Of a stretch of 64,000 nucleotides of DNA, positions 52,781 through 61,860 are shown in pieces. The notes under the pieces are model-generated. The model ran no database searches, had not been told where the DNA came from, and worked only from the letters and a program-made list of their open reading frames with translations. The translations under genes and the position numbers were made by a program. Every line of letters begins with the position of its first letter. The stretch's first letter is position 1. The stretch is from Parabacteroides sp. AD58 (GTDB lineage Bacteria; Bacteroidota; Bacteroidia; Bacteroidales; Tannerellaceae), in the NCBI RefSeq assembly GCF_023744375.2, contig NZ_CP146284.1, positions 1,426,001 to 1,490,000 of the forward strand, written 5' to 3'.

Positions 52781-53869
52781 TTATCCACAATTCAACACCT
52801 TACGCATTACGAAATTGGTCAGTTCCAATCTGTTCGCCTTGTACTTCTGTATTTTGACAATTTCGTATCCTTTTTTTTCAAAGAATGTTCTGGCGGTCAA
52901 ACTGACTTCACACGTAATGTATCTAACTCCGTATTGCCCGGCAATTCGTTCAACCTCCGAGAGAAGTTGCGTCGCTATACCTCTATGTTGAAAATCCTTA
53001 TGCACGAACATGGAATTCAGATAGCCGTCTTTGTTCATTGAAGAAAAGCCGACCAGAACATTACATTCATTGAATGCCCCGACATATCGGTTCCCGGCAA
53101 GGAGCTCCCTCCACCGTATCTCACTGTCTCCGCATGATGCCCAGTCTTTCACTTCTTCTTCGGTATAATCCCTCGCATTCACATTTAACACGGTCATGCG
53201 GAACAAGTCCTTCATCTGTGGAATATCCTTTTCATCAAGTGTCCGGATTTTATAGTCAGTTTTCAGGTATCGAATCACCTTACATGGATTCCCGACAGCT
53301 ACACAGTTTGCCGGGATTGATTTTGTCACAATACTTCCGGCACCGATCACACTTCCTGTTCCTATTGTTATACCGGCAAGAATTATACTGCCGCCACCAA
53401 TCCACACATTGTCCTCTACGGTAATCGAAAGAGACCGTGTACGGAAAAAGAGTTCACCCGAATTTTCATCCCAATTCTCTACAAATCTTTCGTTGCAGTC
53501 TATCGGATGTGTAGCAGTATAAAACTGTACATTCGGGGCAATCAGAACCTGATTTCCTATACAGATATGATTCTCGTCCATCATTGTGCAGTTGTCATTG
53601 ATGACAGACTTATCCCCAATGAAAATATGCTTTCCGCACTGGCATAAGAAATTACGTCCTACTGTCGATCGCTGGCCTATGCTTCCAAGCATATTCCTTA
53701 GAATATCGGTTCTCTCTGAATCTTCCAATCCCGAACTATCAAGTCTGGCAAGACAGGCTTTGGTATTTGAAATCATTTCAAGTACCTCCGGGTCCAGACC
53801 GTTGCAATATTCTCCGAACATGAATCGGTCGTAATTGCTTGTATGATGTTGAGTCAGTTCTTTTCCCAT
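52781..53869 (-). CDS. Hexapeptide acetyltransferase-GNAT fusion, copy 1
   Basis: A 362-residue protein in two parts. Residues 1-205 form a sugar O-acetyltransferase (maltose acetyltransferase type): an N-terminal cap, left-handed beta-helix hexapeptide repeats ('IGGGSIILAGITIGTGSVIGAGSIV') and catalytic His in 'TATHPID'. Residues 210-362 form a GNAT domain ('MFVHKDFQHRGIATQLL', 'ARTFFEKKGYEIV'). The N-terminal part is nearly identical to that of the protein at 54406, but the GNAT domains differ. Substrates unknown. Confidence 0.85.
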   Translation of the reverse strand: MGKELTQHHTSNYDRFMFGEYCNGLDPEVLEMISNTKACLARLDSSGLEDSERTDILRNMLGSIGQRSTVGRNFLCQCGKHIFIGDKSVINDNCTMMDENHICIGNQVLIAPNVQFYTATHPIDCNERFVENWDENSGELFFRTRSLSITVEDNVWIGGGSIILAGITIGTGSVIGAGSIVTKSIPANCVAVGNPCKVIRYLKTDYKIRTLDEKDIPQMKDLFRMTVLNVNARDYTEEEVKDWASCGDSEIRWRELLAGNRYVGAFNECNVLVGFSSMNKDGYLNSMFVHKDFQHRGIATQLLSEVERIAGQYGVRYITCEVSLTARTFFEKKGYEIVKIQKYKANRLELTNFVMRKVLNCG

Positions 53870-54063
53870 ATAATTTCTCTATTGCAATCTGTAGCTTTTC
53901 TTGTAGAATAAATTGATGGCTGCAATGAAGCAGATTGTGATCAGAACAAGACATAGAAGGATCGTGACCGGTTCACAGGCTTACTCTTTGCTTGTGTTCA
54001 TATTCTTCAGTAGTCCCATCTTCTTCATTTGATGAACTGTCAGTTCCGGATCGTAAATATGTC

Positions 54064-54378
54064 TTATTTGGGACTGCCGCTATATTTTGTGTTGCCATAG
54101 CTTTCATTCCATTTAATGGAATCAGAGGCATAGTTCATTTTTACGAATCCATTATTATATTTTCCTTTGATCTTGTAGGATTTGTCGTAGATATAACCAT
54201 TGGCATAATACCCTTTTATATTCCGTTGTGTATCGAATATATGTCCATTGGCGTAATTCCCTAAAACTTTACCTTCTGAATCAAGAATATAGCCATTGTT
54301 ATAGGTCATGCGGGATGTAGTGCCACATGAACAAAGAATGACGAAAACTATTGGGATAATATAATACATCGTTTTCAT
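54064..54378 (-). CDS. Lipoprotein of beta-flower repeat type
   Basis: A 104-residue predicted lipoprotein with lipobox VILCSC (Cys about residue 18). The mature part has three or four short repeats: 'NNGYILDSEGKVLGNYANGHI', '.IKGYYANGYIYDKSYKIKG' and 'KYNNGFV'. These resemble the '5-fold beta-flower' proteins of Bacteroidales. It sits between the two acetyltransferase fusions. Function unknown. Confidence 0.65.
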   Translation of the reverse strand: MKTMYYIIPIVFVILCSCGTTSRMTYNNGYILDSEGKVLGNYANGHIFDTQRNIKGYYANGYIYDKSYKIKGKYNNGFVKMNYASDSIKWNESYGNTKYSGSPK

Positions 54379-54405
54379 TTGAGAGAATCTATTTGTGTAG
54401 TTATA

Positions 54406-55539
54406 TTATAGCTTCAGTAATTCATAACAATGGAGATCGACAAAGCGGCTGTTCTTGAAGCAGGCTTTTCTGAGGATGCCGCACTTATGGAAACCGGCTT
54501 TTTCGAGAACCTTCATCGATGCCGGGTTGTTTTCGTAAACATGGGCATGGATCCGCACCGTATCGGAATGGCTTAGATAATCTTCCACGGCCTGCTTGAT
54601 AGCTTCGGACATGATGCCCTGGTTCCAATATGGCTCTGCAAGCCAATATCCCAGTTCTGCGTTATACCGCTCAACGTCCGTACCTCTGATGAAGCTGATA
54701 TTTCCTACTGCTTCGTGATTTATCTCAATGCAGTAATTGTTCTGTTCGCTTTGTCCTTCAACAAAACTTATGAATTGCTCTGCATCCTTTTCCGTATAGG
54801 GATAAGGAAGAGCATCACGGCAATTGTCCCAAATTTTTTTATTGTTCAAGTATTTTGCCAGTGCCGGTATGTCCGCTCTGGTCCAAGTTCGTAGTTTGAA
54901 TGATTTAATTGCTTGGATTTTATTGTCAGACTTCAGGTATCGGATTACCCTGCACGGATTCCCGACAGCTACACAGTTTGCCGGGATTGATTTTGTCACG
55001 ACACTTCCGGCACCAATCACACTTCCTGTTCCTATTGTTATGCCGGCAAGAATTATACTGCCGCCACCAATCCACACATTGTCCTCTACGGTAATAGGAA
55101 GAGACCGTGTACGGAAAAATAGTTCGCCCGAATTTTCATCCCAGTTCTCGACGAATCTTTCGTTGTAGTCTATCGGATGTGTAGCCGTATAGAACTGTAC
55201 ATTGGGGGCTATCAGAACCTGATTCCCTATACGGATATGATTCTCGTCCATCATTGTACAGTTGTCATTGATGACAGACTTATCCCCAATGAAAATATGC
55301 TTTCCGCACTGGCATAAGAAATTACGTCCTACTGACGACCGCAGACCTATGCTCCCGAGCATATTTCTTAAAATACCGCTTCTCTCAGAATCTTCCAAGT
55401 CCGGGCTGTCAAGTCTGGCAAGACAGGCTTTGGTATTCGAAATCATTTCAAGTACCTCCGGGTTCAGACTGTTGCAATATTCTCCGGACATGAATCGGTC
55501 GTAATTGCTTGTATGATGTTGACTGTGTTCTTTCTCCAT
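54406..55539 (-). CDS. Hexapeptide acetyltransferase-GNAT fusion, copy 2
   Basis: A 377-residue protein starting at 55539 (MEKEHSQHHT). The first 205 or so residues match copy 1 almost exactly (hexapeptide acetyltransferase). The rest is a RimJ/RimL-type GNAT domain ('FKLRTWTRADIPALAKYL', 'LGYWLAEPYWNQGIMSEAI', 'NPASMKVLEKAGF'). The in-frame Met at 55587 would add an unlikely N-terminus. Substrates unknown. Confidence 0.85.
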   Translation of the reverse strand: MEKEHSQHHTSNYDRFMSGEYCNSLNPEVLEMISNTKACLARLDSPDLEDSERSGILRNMLGSIGLRSSVGRNFLCQCGKHIFIGDKSVINDNCTMMDENHIRIGNQVLIAPNVQFYTATHPIDYNERFVENWDENSGELFFRTRSLPITVEDNVWIGGGSIILAGITIGTGSVIGAGSVVTKSIPANCVAVGNPCRVIRYLKSDNKIQAIKSFKLRTWTRADIPALAKYLNNKKIWDNCRDALPYPYTEKDAEQFISFVEGQSEQNNYCIEINHEAVGNISFIRGTDVERYNAELGYWLAEPYWNQGIMSEAIKQAVEDYLSHSDTVRIHAHVYENNPASMKVLEKAGFHKCGILRKACFKNSRFVDLHCYELLKL

Positions 55540-55636
55540 GCTTTTCTTTATTATGCCCCTAAAGATACGCATAATCCACAAATTCACTGTATTGGATTAA
55601 CCTTTTTGTTCTTCTGAATCATAGATTAAATAAAAT

Positions 55637-55676
55637 AGGGAAAACCTTTCGGCTATATCCGTCAGGTTCTCCCTTA
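55637..55676. terminator. Terminator beside the DUF3871 gene
   Basis: AGGGAAAACC and GGTTCTCCCT form an imperfect stem (55637-55646 / 55665-55674). Third member of the related hairpins at 47643 and 52601. Confidence 0.55.
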
Positions 55677-55719
55677 CTTACATCTTGTTTTTCCAAATAG
55701 CAGTTGCGATTAGTTAGAG

Positions 55720-56643
55720 TTAACTTACCAGAATGGCATCCTGTATTTCCACCTCTGATGGCAGACGGGAAAGCAGGAGTTCCGCCATGGCTCCGTTCTG
55801 CGGAATCAGTGCCGGGAAATCCGTTCTGCCAGGCTTATATATCTCAGTTGCTACATTATACAAGTCCCAAGCAGTAACCTGTCCCTTTTCGCGGACCAGT
55901 TTCAGCACCTCTTCCGTGAAGATGGAAATCTGGCTCTGGTTCAACGGGTAGGTTTCAACCGAGGATGACAGGTTCCTGTCCGAACTGTCATGGGAGACAC
56001 GCAACGCTGTCAGTAGACCGATATACATATACACTTCTTCCAGTGAGACGATTCTGCGTTTCAGCCGCTGAATGCGTGCAATGTCCTCGTTCATGTTCAC
56101 TTCGAAATTGGCAAGCCATCCGTCCACCGTCTCGAATACACCTTCCGTTGTCACCTTGTTCTTTCCATAGTTGCAGATGCTCCTTTCCGGCGAGAGGATA
56201 CACTGGTTATGGCATATCTTCACGCATGGGCCTATGGCCGCCTGTATGCCATCCTGATGGTAGGCGACGACCAGCGTAGTTGTCAGCTCGTCCGTTTCCC
56301 AGTCCTTGATTCGGATAGTCGCGAAGATGCGTCGGAGGATGTGGGCTTCCACTGCCTTTTCACCGTGTGTCTGTTCCACCTGCGGGAGAATGCTCACCCC
56401 CGGCTGTGTCTTGTTCCTATTCTGGGCCGCGAAGATTTCCTCTACCTCGTAATCGAGATTATACTTCTCGCAAATGCCCATCATACGCTGCAGGACCTGA
56501 TAGTGATAGATGCCCTGGACAGGCTTGCCGTAGATATCATTCTCCTTGTAGGTACGCTGGAGAGTTTCAAGGTTCATTACTTCGATTCCGTTGTTCTGAA
56601 AATCAAACTGCTGTTGCTTTTCCAATACTGCCAATGCTTCCAT
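55720..56643 (-). CDS. DUF3871-type protein of the element backbone
   Basis: A 307-residue soluble protein (start at 56643, MEALAVLEKQ; a Met at 56685, 4 bp from the previous stop, is also in frame). I recognise the DUF3871 pattern ('GIYHYQVLQRMMGICEKYNLDYEVEEIFAAQNRNKT'). It resembles the DUF932-like phage/plasmid proteins, found in many Bacteroidales elements. Role unknown. Its final codons are duplicated at 52701-52741. Confidence 0.75.
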   Translation of the reverse strand: MEALAVLEKQQQFDFQNNGIEVMNLETLQRTYKENDIYGKPVQGIYHYQVLQRMMGICEKYNLDYEVEEIFAAQNRNKTQPGVSILPQVEQTHGEKAVEAHILRRIFATIRIKDWETDELTTTLVVAYHQDGIQAAIGPCVKICHNQCILSPERSICNYGKNKVTTEGVFETVDGWLANFEVNMNEDIARIQRLKRRIVSLEEVYMYIGLLTALRVSHDSSDRNLSSSVETYPLNQSQISIFTEEVLKLVREKGQVTAWDLYNVATEIYKPGRTDFPALIPQNGAMAELLLSRLPSEVEIQDAILVS

Positions 56644-56688
56644 AATCTTGAATTTTATAAAGTTAATACTATGATTGTCTGTCATTTT

Positions 56689-56979
56689 TCAGGTATGTAT
56701 CTGCCATCCGTGGAACGGTTGCAGCGTTACGGCGAAAGAGCGGTCCGGTATGCCGTGATAGAGCAGACCGCCTACAATGCCGATGCTTCCGTCGGGATAG
56801 CGTTGTGTGAAACCGAACGAATAGGGAGCATGGTCATAGTAGAGCGAAATCTCGCTTGGATGATCGGGATTGTCTTCCCAGCTCTTCAGTCGGTCCAGAC
56901 AGTTCTGGAGTGAGGTGTCACCGATGGATTCGGCATAGCGTTTTACATTCTGGAAATGTTCTTCATTCAGGATTTTCAT
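56689..56979 (-). CDS. DUF4120-type protein, backbone copy
   Basis: A 96-residue soluble protein with 'YAESIGDTSLQNCLDRLKSWE', 'YSFGFTQRYPDGSIGIVGGLLYHG' and 'PFHGWQIHT', homologous to the one at 11546. Probably co-transcribed with the DUF3871 gene. The structured element 57054-57174 is 75 bp upstream and could be in its leader. Confidence 0.78.
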   Translation of the reverse strand: MKILNEEHFQNVKRYAESIGDTSLQNCLDRLKSWEDNPDHPSEISLYYDHAPYSFGFTQRYPDGSIGIVGGLLYHGIPDRSFAVTLQPFHGWQIHT

Positions 56980-57053
56980 GACTCATTGTATTTTATCTGT
57001 TAAACACGTCCGGCTCCGGGAGCCGGTATTTTTTATTTCTCGCCTGCCTGACT

Positions 57054-57174
57054 GTCCCGTGGCCGTACCCGCAAGGTTTGGCGAAAGAAAATACCGCAGC
57101 CATCGGCGAGGATGATTTTCTTTCAGCCAACCCCGCAGGGGCCTGACCTTGTCCGGGTACATTGGACACGGGAC
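57054..57174 (-). ncRNA. Structured RNA element, copy C
   Basis: About 121 nt. Outer stem GTCCCGTG (57054-57061) with CACGGGAC (57167-57174). GTACCC (57065-57070) with GGGTAC (57155-57160), and CAAGGT (57072-57077) with ACCTTG (57146-57151). Inner TTGGCGAAAGAAAAT with ATTTTCTTTCAGCCAA, bulged A kept. The apical loop holds ACCGCAGC and GGCGAGGATG; a CCCCGCAGGGG hairpin follows. In the inner stem copy B has only A-T pairs where this copy has G-C, a compensatory change. The strand is inferred. Confidence 0.65.
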
Positions 57175-57312
57175 TACCTTTGCAGGGAGGGAAATAAAAT
57201 ATACAAGGGGTATATGCTGTAGTTTTCCGTACATGTTATGGTGATATTCTCTCTGATTTGTTCGTCATTGCCGGAGGAATGGTGTACTTTTGCAAATCCT
57301 AATTTGAAAATC

Positions 57313-57657
57313 ATGGAAGATTATATAAAGAAAGCTGCGGATGCTTTCCTTGTGGAGCGTCCGTATGGTATGCGTGTGGATTACCGTAAAGGAGGATACG
57401 TGCTGTTCAACCGTAACCTCAATGTGTTGGGCAATAAGGAACATGCCCGTCTTGAGGAATTGCCTTTGGAGGATTTTGATGTGGACGAGATTTCCTTGGA
57501 AGGGGAAATCATAAAGGAACATGCGGGTTTTACCGACGTGTTTTTCTATTCGGATTGTACCAACCCCTATGCAGGGTATGTGCTGGATCTGAAGAAGCTC
57601 AAGGTTTACAATCAGTATATGTTCCCGCTGGCTATGGTACTGAACAGAAAGTTGTAA
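57313..57657 (+). CDS. Small soluble hypothetical protein
   Basis: A 114-residue protein starting at 57313 (MEDYIKKAADAFL). It has 'YGMRVDYRKGGYVLFNRNLNVLGNKEH' and ends with 'NQYMFPLAMVLNRKL'. Neither signal peptide nor membrane segment. Family not recognised. TACTTTTG (57285-57292) just upstream matches the -7 consensus. It is a single-gene unit ended by a very strong terminator. Confidence 0.65.
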   Translation: MEDYIKKAADAFLVERPYGMRVDYRKGGYVLFNRNLNVLGNKEHARLEELPLEDFDVDEISLEGEIIKEHAGFTDVFFYSDCTNPYAGYVLDLKKLKVYNQYMFPLAMVLNRKL

Positions 57658-57731
57658 CAGGGATTATTCGGACAAAGTATTTGGAGGGCATGATTGCTCT
57701 TCAAACCAATTCTTTCGCCGCAGGTTCAGGA

Positions 57732-57786
57732 AAACGAGAGGGAAGTTTACGGATAGTATGTAAACTTCCCTCTCGTTTGTTTTGTA
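57732..57786 (+). terminator. Strong hairpin terminator
   Basis: A perfect 19-bp stem: AAACGAGAGGGAAGTTTAC (57732-57750) with GTAAACTTCCCTCTCGTTT (57760-57778), followed by GTTTTGTATTT. Confidence 0.85.
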
Positions 57787-57967
57787 TTTCCTGTATTCGG
57801 ACGATAACTACAAGATTGAAAAACAAAGAAATAGTTTCTTGTTGATTATAAACGTGCTATATACCTTTGTTGAATAACATTAGTGTACCGTTAAAATCGG
57901 GACACTAATGACTACTTAAAATTAAATACTAAATTTGATGCATATATTATCGAATATAAAAATAATC

Positions 57968-58079
57968 TGTTACGTTTTAGACTTTAATTCGTATTGTATT
58001 ATATGAAACTAGATAGTTTCATTTTATATAATTAATTTATTTGTTACGTTTTAGACTTTAATTCGTATTATATAATATG
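57968..58079 (+). repeat. 74-bp tandem duplication before the sigma gene
   Basis: TGTTACGTTTTAGACTTTAA occurs at 57968 and again at 58042. The similarity runs through to an ATGAA in each copy (58003 and 58077). The first copy would encode only a 10-residue peptide before TAA. A GAAACT/AGTTTC hairpin lies just after it (58005-58020). Region 57787-57967 has no gene. Confidence 0.6.
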
Positions 58080-58556
58080 AAGCCAGATATATTAACATCA
58101 TCATTCATTGATTTGCGTGAAAAATTACACCACATCGCTTTAAGATATTTGCAGAACGATGAGGATGCTAAAGACGTACTTCAAGACACATGGCTTAGGA
58201 TTAAATTAAAATCATCTGTGTCGAATTCAGAAGAAGCAAAAAATAAACTTATTTGTGTGTTACGAAATGTATGTATAGATAAATTAAGAAAGAAAAAATT
58301 GCAAGCATTAGACGATATTATAGTTCCAGATGCATTACAATACGAAATGGAAGTCGATGATATTAAAACTTATGAGAAACTGTTACAAAAAGGATTAACT
58401 CCTTTACAACAGCAGATATTCAATCTCATTATCCACGATGGATATGATTACGAACAAATAGCCAAGGAGTTATCTTTAACAGTTGAAGCTGTGAGAATGA
58501 ATATGAGCCGTGCTCGAAAAAAAATACGTGAGACCTATAAAAAAATTGAAAGATGA
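58077..58556 (+). CDS. ECF-type RNA polymerase sigma factor
   Basis: A 159-residue sigma-70 family protein with sigma2 ('LRYLQNDEDAKDVLQDTWLRI', about residues 22-42) and sigma4 ('YEQIAKELSLTVEAVRMNMSRARKKIRE', about 126-154) regions. Typical ECF length. Overlaps the next gene by 4 bp. It likely directs transcription of the locus, including the receptor at 59452. Confidence 0.9.
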   Translation: MKPDILTSSFIDLREKLHHIALRYLQNDEDAKDVLQDTWLRIKLKSSVSNSEEAKNKLICVLRNVCIDKLRKKKLQALDDIIVPDALQYEMEVDDIKTYEKLLQKGLTPLQQQIFNLIIHDGYDYEQIAKELSLTVEAVRMNMSRARKKIRETYKKIER

Positions 58557-59041
58557 AACAGATTAATGAATTAAGCATAAAAGATATAGAGACTTTATGT
58601 CAGCTATACAATGAATGTAAACTATCAGTGTTGGAAGAATCTGAGCTAGAGTATTTATTGTTAAGTACATCATTCAGTTCAGAACTTATCAATGAGACTA
58701 GAAAACTTATGGGTATATCTCGTCAGATAAAATTTGAGAAAAAATCACAATATATAAGACGAACCGTCTACCGGAGATTTACTTGTTGGACATTAGGAGT
58801 AGCTGCAAGTTTAGGAATTATTGTTGGAATATTTCTATTAAAAAATTATTCTACTCCAAGAGATGACAGCTATTATATTGGCTATGTGGAAGGTAAGCCC
58901 GTAAATGAAGAAACAGCTCGTAATATGGCAAAAGCAGAAATAGTTAAAGTTGCATCATTCATTCAATATGTTGAAAAACAAAAATCTATAGAACAGGATA
59001 AGGTCAGAATATTTACAAATCATATAAATCAACAAAAATGA
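58553..59041 (+). CDS. Probable anti-sigma-like membrane protein
   Basis: A 162-residue protein with a helical cytoplasmic N-terminus (about 1-75), one membrane segment (about 77-97) and a short periplasmic part. It overlaps both neighbours by 4 bp. This layout fits a membrane anti-sigma factor, but no conserved zinc motif is seen, so the role is from context. Confidence 0.65.
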   Translation: MKQINELSIKDIETLCQLYNECKLSVLEESELEYLLLSTSFSSELINETRKLMGISRQIKFEKKSQYIRRTVYRRFTCWTLGVAASLGIIVGIFLLKNYSTPRDDSYYIGYVEGKPVNEETARNMAKAEIVKVASFIQYVEKQKSIEQDKVRIFTNHINQQK

Positions 59042-59421
59042 AACGTTTCTTATTAATTTTCTTTTTCGCTATTGTAGGTTTAACAGCTTACGCTAAACCT
59101 CCTAAGCTTAATGTGGAATGCCTATTTGATGGAAGGTATAATAACAACAAAAGCGTCACTATTTCCATTTATAAAAATAATGGCAATTACTATCGCGGAA
59201 TTACAGTTAAGAACAATCAAAAAATAATCAATGATATAGTCAAAATTATGGAAAAGGATAAACATCGTTCAAAAGAATATTCAGACTACCAAGCAGAAGA
59301 TGGACGATACACTTCCATTCAAATAGTCAACAATGGCGAGACTATCTATATAGGTCTGCAACGTGACAAATCAGGTGGCGCTTTTTTCTTTATCCAAGGA
59401 AAAGAAAAAGCTTTTGAATAA
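59038..59421 (+). CDS. Small secreted protein (DUF6108-like)
   Basis: A 127-residue protein with a signal peptide (residues 1-19, TAYAKP). Mature domain has 'FDGRYNNNKSVTISIYKNNGNYYRGITVKNN', as in the DUF6108 type that accompanies sigma/anti-sigma/receptor sets in Bacteroides. It probably acts in the periplasm in the signalling route. Overlaps the anti-sigma gene by 4 bp. Confidence 0.65.
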   Translation: MKRFLLIFFFAIVGLTAYAKPPKLNVECLFDGRYNNNKSVTISIYKNNGNYYRGITVKNNQKIINDIVKIMEKDKHRSKEYSDYQAEDGRYTSIQIVNNGETIYIGLQRDKSGGAFFFIQGKEKAFE

Positions 59422-59451
59422 TTAACTATTAGATATAAAGTAAAGCTATTT

Positions 59452-61584
59452 ATGAAACCAATGATTATAACAATTGGAGGGTTATTCTTTGCTATTAATT
59501 TATTAGCTCAGAATGTCTCTGATTCAACAGCAATCAACTGGGAACGGGAACTTGAATTAAATGAAGTTGTCGTTGTGGCATCACGTACTGTAGTTAAACA
59601 GGCTCCCGACAGAATTATATATTTAACCAAGAATGATAGATTTGCTAAAGGGATGAATGGTATTGAAGTTCTGGATCGCATACCAAGAGTTTCAGTTGTA
59701 AATGATTTGGTAACAGTAGCAGGAAAAAGTTCCGTACGCTACATCATAGACGGACACCTGATGGAAATATCTGACGAATCCATGGTAATGCGTCTTAAAA
59801 ATTTACAAGCTAGTGGAATTGAAAAAATAGAGGTATTAACAACACCACCAGCGAAGTATTCCACTGATAATAATGTTGCTTATATTAGCATTACTTCACG
59901 TAATGAATCATTAGGCACAAAAGGAAATGTATGGGCTAACGGTAACATTCGTGAATTCTTCAGTTATCAACTAGGAGGAAATATCTCACATACAACCCGA
60001 AAAATAGAATTATCGGCAGACGTAAATTGGAATGATTCAAAAGGCATCAATGATTTAGATCGATTTTATACTTTCCCTGAATACACGAAAATATCAAAAC
60101 GCTCTACAAACTATACAAATCGGATTTTCGGGACAAATGGCCTGCTTAAATACAAGTTTACGGATAATCTTAATGCTGGTATTATACTTAATTATTATAC
60201 CAGTAGACTGAATAGTAGCCTTAATGATATTACTACAGACCATGAAGCTGTATCGATATCTTCAAACTATTCTCCTTCTCGCCCAAATAATGCATTAACA
60301 ATCACTGCCTTTTCCGATTGGGAGCTTGATACGAAGGGTAAGATGCTTAGCCTTACATATAATTATTTTAATAAGAGAGTAAAAAATTTTTCAGATGTAA
60401 CAACGTCTGAAAGCAATGTAGAAACAAGATTAACTAACACAGGTGACAACAAATATCATATTCATTCAATGAAATTGGATGCTACCCTTCCTTTTCAGAC
60501 ATTCCGTATGGAAACAGGTTTAGCTATTACAAGCATCGGGAATAAGACTGCTTTGGACATTCACTATCTTGAAGACAATTCATGGGTACTTGACCCACAA
60601 CAAACTAATGCATTCGACTATGATGAAAATACTGCTGCTGCTTATGTGAGTTTTGAGAAAAATTTTTCTGAGTCATTTTTTGGAAAGTTAGGACTTCGTT
60701 ATGAATCTACCCGTACTAAAGGCTATCAGCGTATTAAAATGGATAGTAACAGAAATAGCTACAATTATTTATTCCCGACATTCAACTTCAGTTGGAATAG
60801 TAAAAATATGGGGCGTTTATCTCTTTCCTATTCAATGGGAATCACTAGACCAAACTTTAATGACTTGAATCCTTATAAATACTATACTACAACGAGTGAC
60901 TATGTATCTGGCAATCCTGATTTAAAACCAAGTCTTGCTCATAATGCTGAAATAAATTACAGTTTTAAGGGTGTGTATGCGGTATTGTATAATTCATATA
61001 ATAATGATGCTATAGGTTATATTACCCGATTCAATACCGATGGCTCCCAGTACACCATCCCAGAAAATCATATCAATAGCAATAAAACAGGATTATATGC
61101 ATCCTATTACCGTTCGTTATTTGGATGGTGGAATATTAATCTAGGTGGTGAGGTATTCTGTATTTATACAAAATCAAAGCTAAAAGATTATAAAGAAACA
61201 GATGATACTAGTTGGAGTGGGAAAATTGATTTAAGTACATCATTTATTCTTAATCGGCAAAAAAATTTGGTATTGGATATCAGGTTCAATCACTATCTAC
61301 CTTACCATGAAAGAATGCAACAATATAAAGCAATGTCATTATTAAACTGTAATATAAGATATACTTTACTAAACAATCGTCTTACACTTACCGCATCTAT
61401 TTCAGATCCTTTCAGATGGAATATAACAAGATCCATTGCTCATTATAAGGGTTATAGTGTTCAAACACGCAATGATGTTCATGCTAGATTCTTTTCCTTC
61501 CGAATTTCCTATAACTTTGGTAGAAATAAGGTAAACAATGTATTTAGAGATACAAAAGAAAGAGAATCGAATAGAACATATTGA
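59452..61584 (+). CDS. Outer-membrane receptor-type beta-barrel protein
   Basis: A 710-residue outer-membrane protein with a signal peptide (residues 1-20, LLAQN). Plug domain: 'LNEVVVVASRTVVKQAPDRIIYL', 'IEKIEVLTTPPAKYS'. The rest is an aromatic-rich beta barrel ending 'FSFRISYNFGRNKV' plus a short tail. Lacks an obvious SusD neighbour. It is the last gene of the sigma operon. Distinct from the receptor at 47720. Confidence 0.88.
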   Translation: MKPMIITIGGLFFAINLLAQNVSDSTAINWERELELNEVVVVASRTVVKQAPDRIIYLTKNDRFAKGMNGIEVLDRIPRVSVVNDLVTVAGKSSVRYIIDGHLMEISDESMVMRLKNLQASGIEKIEVLTTPPAKYSTDNNVAYISITSRNESLGTKGNVWANGNIREFFSYQLGGNISHTTRKIELSADVNWNDSKGINDLDRFYTFPEYTKISKRSTNYTNRIFGTNGLLKYKFTDNLNAGIILNYYTSRLNSSLNDITTDHEAVSISSNYSPSRPNNALTITAFSDWELDTKGKMLSLTYNYFNKRVKNFSDVTTSESNVETRLTNTGDNKYHIHSMKLDATLPFQTFRMETGLAITSIGNKTALDIHYLEDNSWVLDPQQTNAFDYDENTAAAYVSFEKNFSESFFGKLGLRYESTRTKGYQRIKMDSNRNSYNYLFPTFNFSWNSKNMGRLSLSYSMGITRPNFNDLNPYKYYTTTSDYVSGNPDLKPSLAHNAEINYSFKGVYAVLYNSYNNDAIGYITRFNTDGSQYTIPENHINSNKTGLYASYYRSLFGWWNINLGGEVFCIYTKSKLKDYKETDDTSWSGKIDLSTSFILNRQKNLVLDIRFNHYLPYHERMQQYKAMSLLNCNIRYTLLNNRLTLTASISDPFRWNITRSIAHYKGYSVQTRNDVHARFFSFRISYNFGRNKVNNVFRDTKERESNRTY

Positions 61585-61860
61585 CATAATAATATCAACA
61601 AATAAGAAAAATGTAAAATAAGTGTATTCACTTTCAGAATCATTACTTTCCTATTAAAGTTTAAAGTGGCTAAATAGCTCTTTGAATTTATTGAAATATA
61701 GTTAGTTATTTGTGGGGATTCATTGGATTTATTTTAGGATGTATGCCAATTTTTTGATCGGTTTTCTTCAAAAACATATTAAACGGACGAAATAATGGTA
61801 GATAACAAACGGTTGAATTTCTCCTGAAAGGTTTTTACTAACAAAACAAAAAATATAACA

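Noticed and set aside
57968..58079. Possible CRISPR-like repeat
   Set aside because: Only two copies, ending in a start codon, and no cas genes anywhere in the window.
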